A stretch of DNA of 64,000 nt from CBDFLD01 sp965249005. Lineage in GTDB: Bacteria > Acidobacteriota > UBA6911. The position numbers and the translations under genes are program-made. Below the pieces are notes generated by a model, which searched no databases, was not told the DNA's origin, and saw nothing but the letters and a program-made list of their open reading frames with translations. The stretch is taken from positions 1,054,001 through 1,118,000 of the forward strand of contig CBDFLD010000022.1 in the NCBI GenBank assembly GCA_965249005.1, given 5' to 3'. Of this stretch, positions 63,176-64,000 are shown piece after piece (within the stretch, counting starts at the first letter, position 1; the number at the start of each line of letters is the position of its first letter).

Positions 63176-64000
63176 TCAATAATCAGGAGTGGGCATATCT
63201 GACAAAGGCCGTTTCCAGTCAGGGAAGTCCTGTTTAAACTGTTCTATCAACTTGTTTTCGTCATTTGGCATAAAATATATCCTTGCGTTTGTCGTGATGC
63301 TATTTGTATTAGCATCATACAATTCATTCAGTTGAGGCCAAATGTGCAAACAATCATGCCAAAACTGAGCCATTTCCTTAAGATCGGGCCAAGCAAATGC
63401 TGCCAGGTATTTTCGGTCATGAGAAACAATCCCGATAATGGGATAAACGGGACGGTCCAGGCTATTTCCCCCAGGAGAGTCTCTCCGTCCCACGTGTTTT
63501 AACCATATTGGAATGTAAAACTGCACCCATGGCATAGGCAGGTTAGCTCTCCATACATTGGGTTTTTTAGGAGTTGGTATCCTATTTGCTGGTTTACGTC
63601 GTGTATCTGTGAGGTAAATTAGACCATCCTCGAGAATGACAAAGCAACGAGAGACAAAACCTTCCACATAATCTTCTTGATTATCTTGTCTTCCTCTCCA
63701 CTGAAAAGCTTTCGATGCTTTCATTTGTAAACACGGAGTTAGTTTTTCGAGCGATTTTACGCTTTCAGAATCAGGACCTGTCACGTGAACCGTCAGTGCA
63801 GCGCCATAATCTGCAGGCTCAAATCGGCTCGTCATAATTGCTTCACCCTGTTTGTGGGTAAGTACTAATGCATCTCCCTCGTTTGTATAACTTGTAACCG
63901 TGTGGAGTTCTGGAGTCTCGTAACACCACATTTCGGCGTATGAGCCTGGAATTGATGGCACAGCAAAGGTAACATGTGACCTGTCGCGATGCTCGACATA
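63176..64000 (-). CDS. Hypothetical protein, 5' end outside the window
   Basis: The frame remains open from the stop at 63176 to the last base of the window (a GTG at 63961 is only the first internal start), so the gene is probably cut. At least 274 residues. Not recognised; rich in aromatic residues, with GSYAEMWCYETPELHTVTSY and AFAWPDLKEMAQFWHDCLHI. Lower GC and different codon choice than neighbours, suggesting transfer. Confidence 0.6.
   Translation of the reverse strand, partial: YVEHRDRSHVTFAVPSIPGSYAEMWCYETPELHTVTSYTNEGDALVLTHKQGEAIMTSRFEPADYGAALTVHVTGPDSESVKSLEKLTPCLQMKASKAFQWRGRQDNQEDYVEGFVSRCFVILEDGLIYLTDTRRKPANRIPTPKKPNVWRANLPMPWVQFYIPIWLKHVGRRDSPGGNSLDRPVYPIIGIVSHDRKYLAAFAWPDLKEMAQFWHDCLHIWPQLNELYDANTNSITTNARIYFMPNDENKLIEQFKQDFPDWKRPLSDMPTPDY

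Overview
The window looks like a chromosome segment of a Gram-negative, moderately GC-rich bacterium, most likely an Acidobacteriota. The pointers are a broken FtsX/MacB-type permease of the acidobacterial ADOP kind (48.7-49.2 kb), a fragment of an acidobacterial-type TonB-dependent receptor (61.3 kb), a DUF1553/DUF1501 gene pair, lipoprotein and outer-membrane signals, and an IS21-associated orphan gene. The phylum is inferred from family habits, not from a marker gene.

0-18.7 kb is ordinary chromosome. It holds a DUF1553/DUF1501 pair, a lipoprotein D-aminoacylase-like amidohydrolase, a PLP-dependent threonine/serine dehydratase, a phosphofructokinase followed by ATP-type PEP carboxykinase, a two-gene ABC-2 exporter, a trehalose-6-phosphate synthase, and an unusual exported set: a secreted PEP-synthase-like protein translationally coupled to a beta-lactamase-fold serine hydrolase, with a second such hydrolase next to it. 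Short 21-bp palindromes with different arms but the same geometry are scattered here.

18.7-41.8 kb is a mobile or integrative element with an IS1380-family insertion at its left edge. Nearly all its genes lie on the minus strand. A large serine recombinase module (small ORF, DUF2924, recombinase, HTH gene) sits at 38.5-41.3 kb. Next comes a LexA-like repressor heading three undescribed genes, the last a probable PIN-type nuclease (34.1-38.2 kb). Then come an element-encoded sigma-70 family factor and a replication/recombination operon: PD-(D/E)XK nuclease, RecA-like ATPase with an intein in its P-loop, DUF669 protein, ERCC4 nuclease, RecD2 helicase and primase-helicase. Three operons of the element share a 28-bp promoter-like motif, and two leaders share a conserved, foldable sequence, so the element may run its own sigma regulon. 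Several genes here carry single-base frameshifts, and the intein ATPase has an in-frame amber codon. Iteron-like octamers and an AT-rich tract beside the primase could be a replication origin.

41.8-55 kb holds a giant repeat-rich autotransporter adhesin, an outer-membrane beta-barrel protein, decayed genes and IS21 debris, a tyrosine integrase, and an MscS channel. 55.5-61.3 kb is a compact plus-strand operon GT4-GH130-GT4-GH130, probably for making and phosphorolysing a mannose-containing glycan. It is bracketed by 3'-half tRNA scars (54.9, 61.75 and 62.7 kb), so it may be a genomic island. The right end has a SelW-like protein, a MazG-like pyrophosphohydrolase, a small secreted protein and a gene cut by the window edge. 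No rRNA, intact tRNA or CRISPR array was found.
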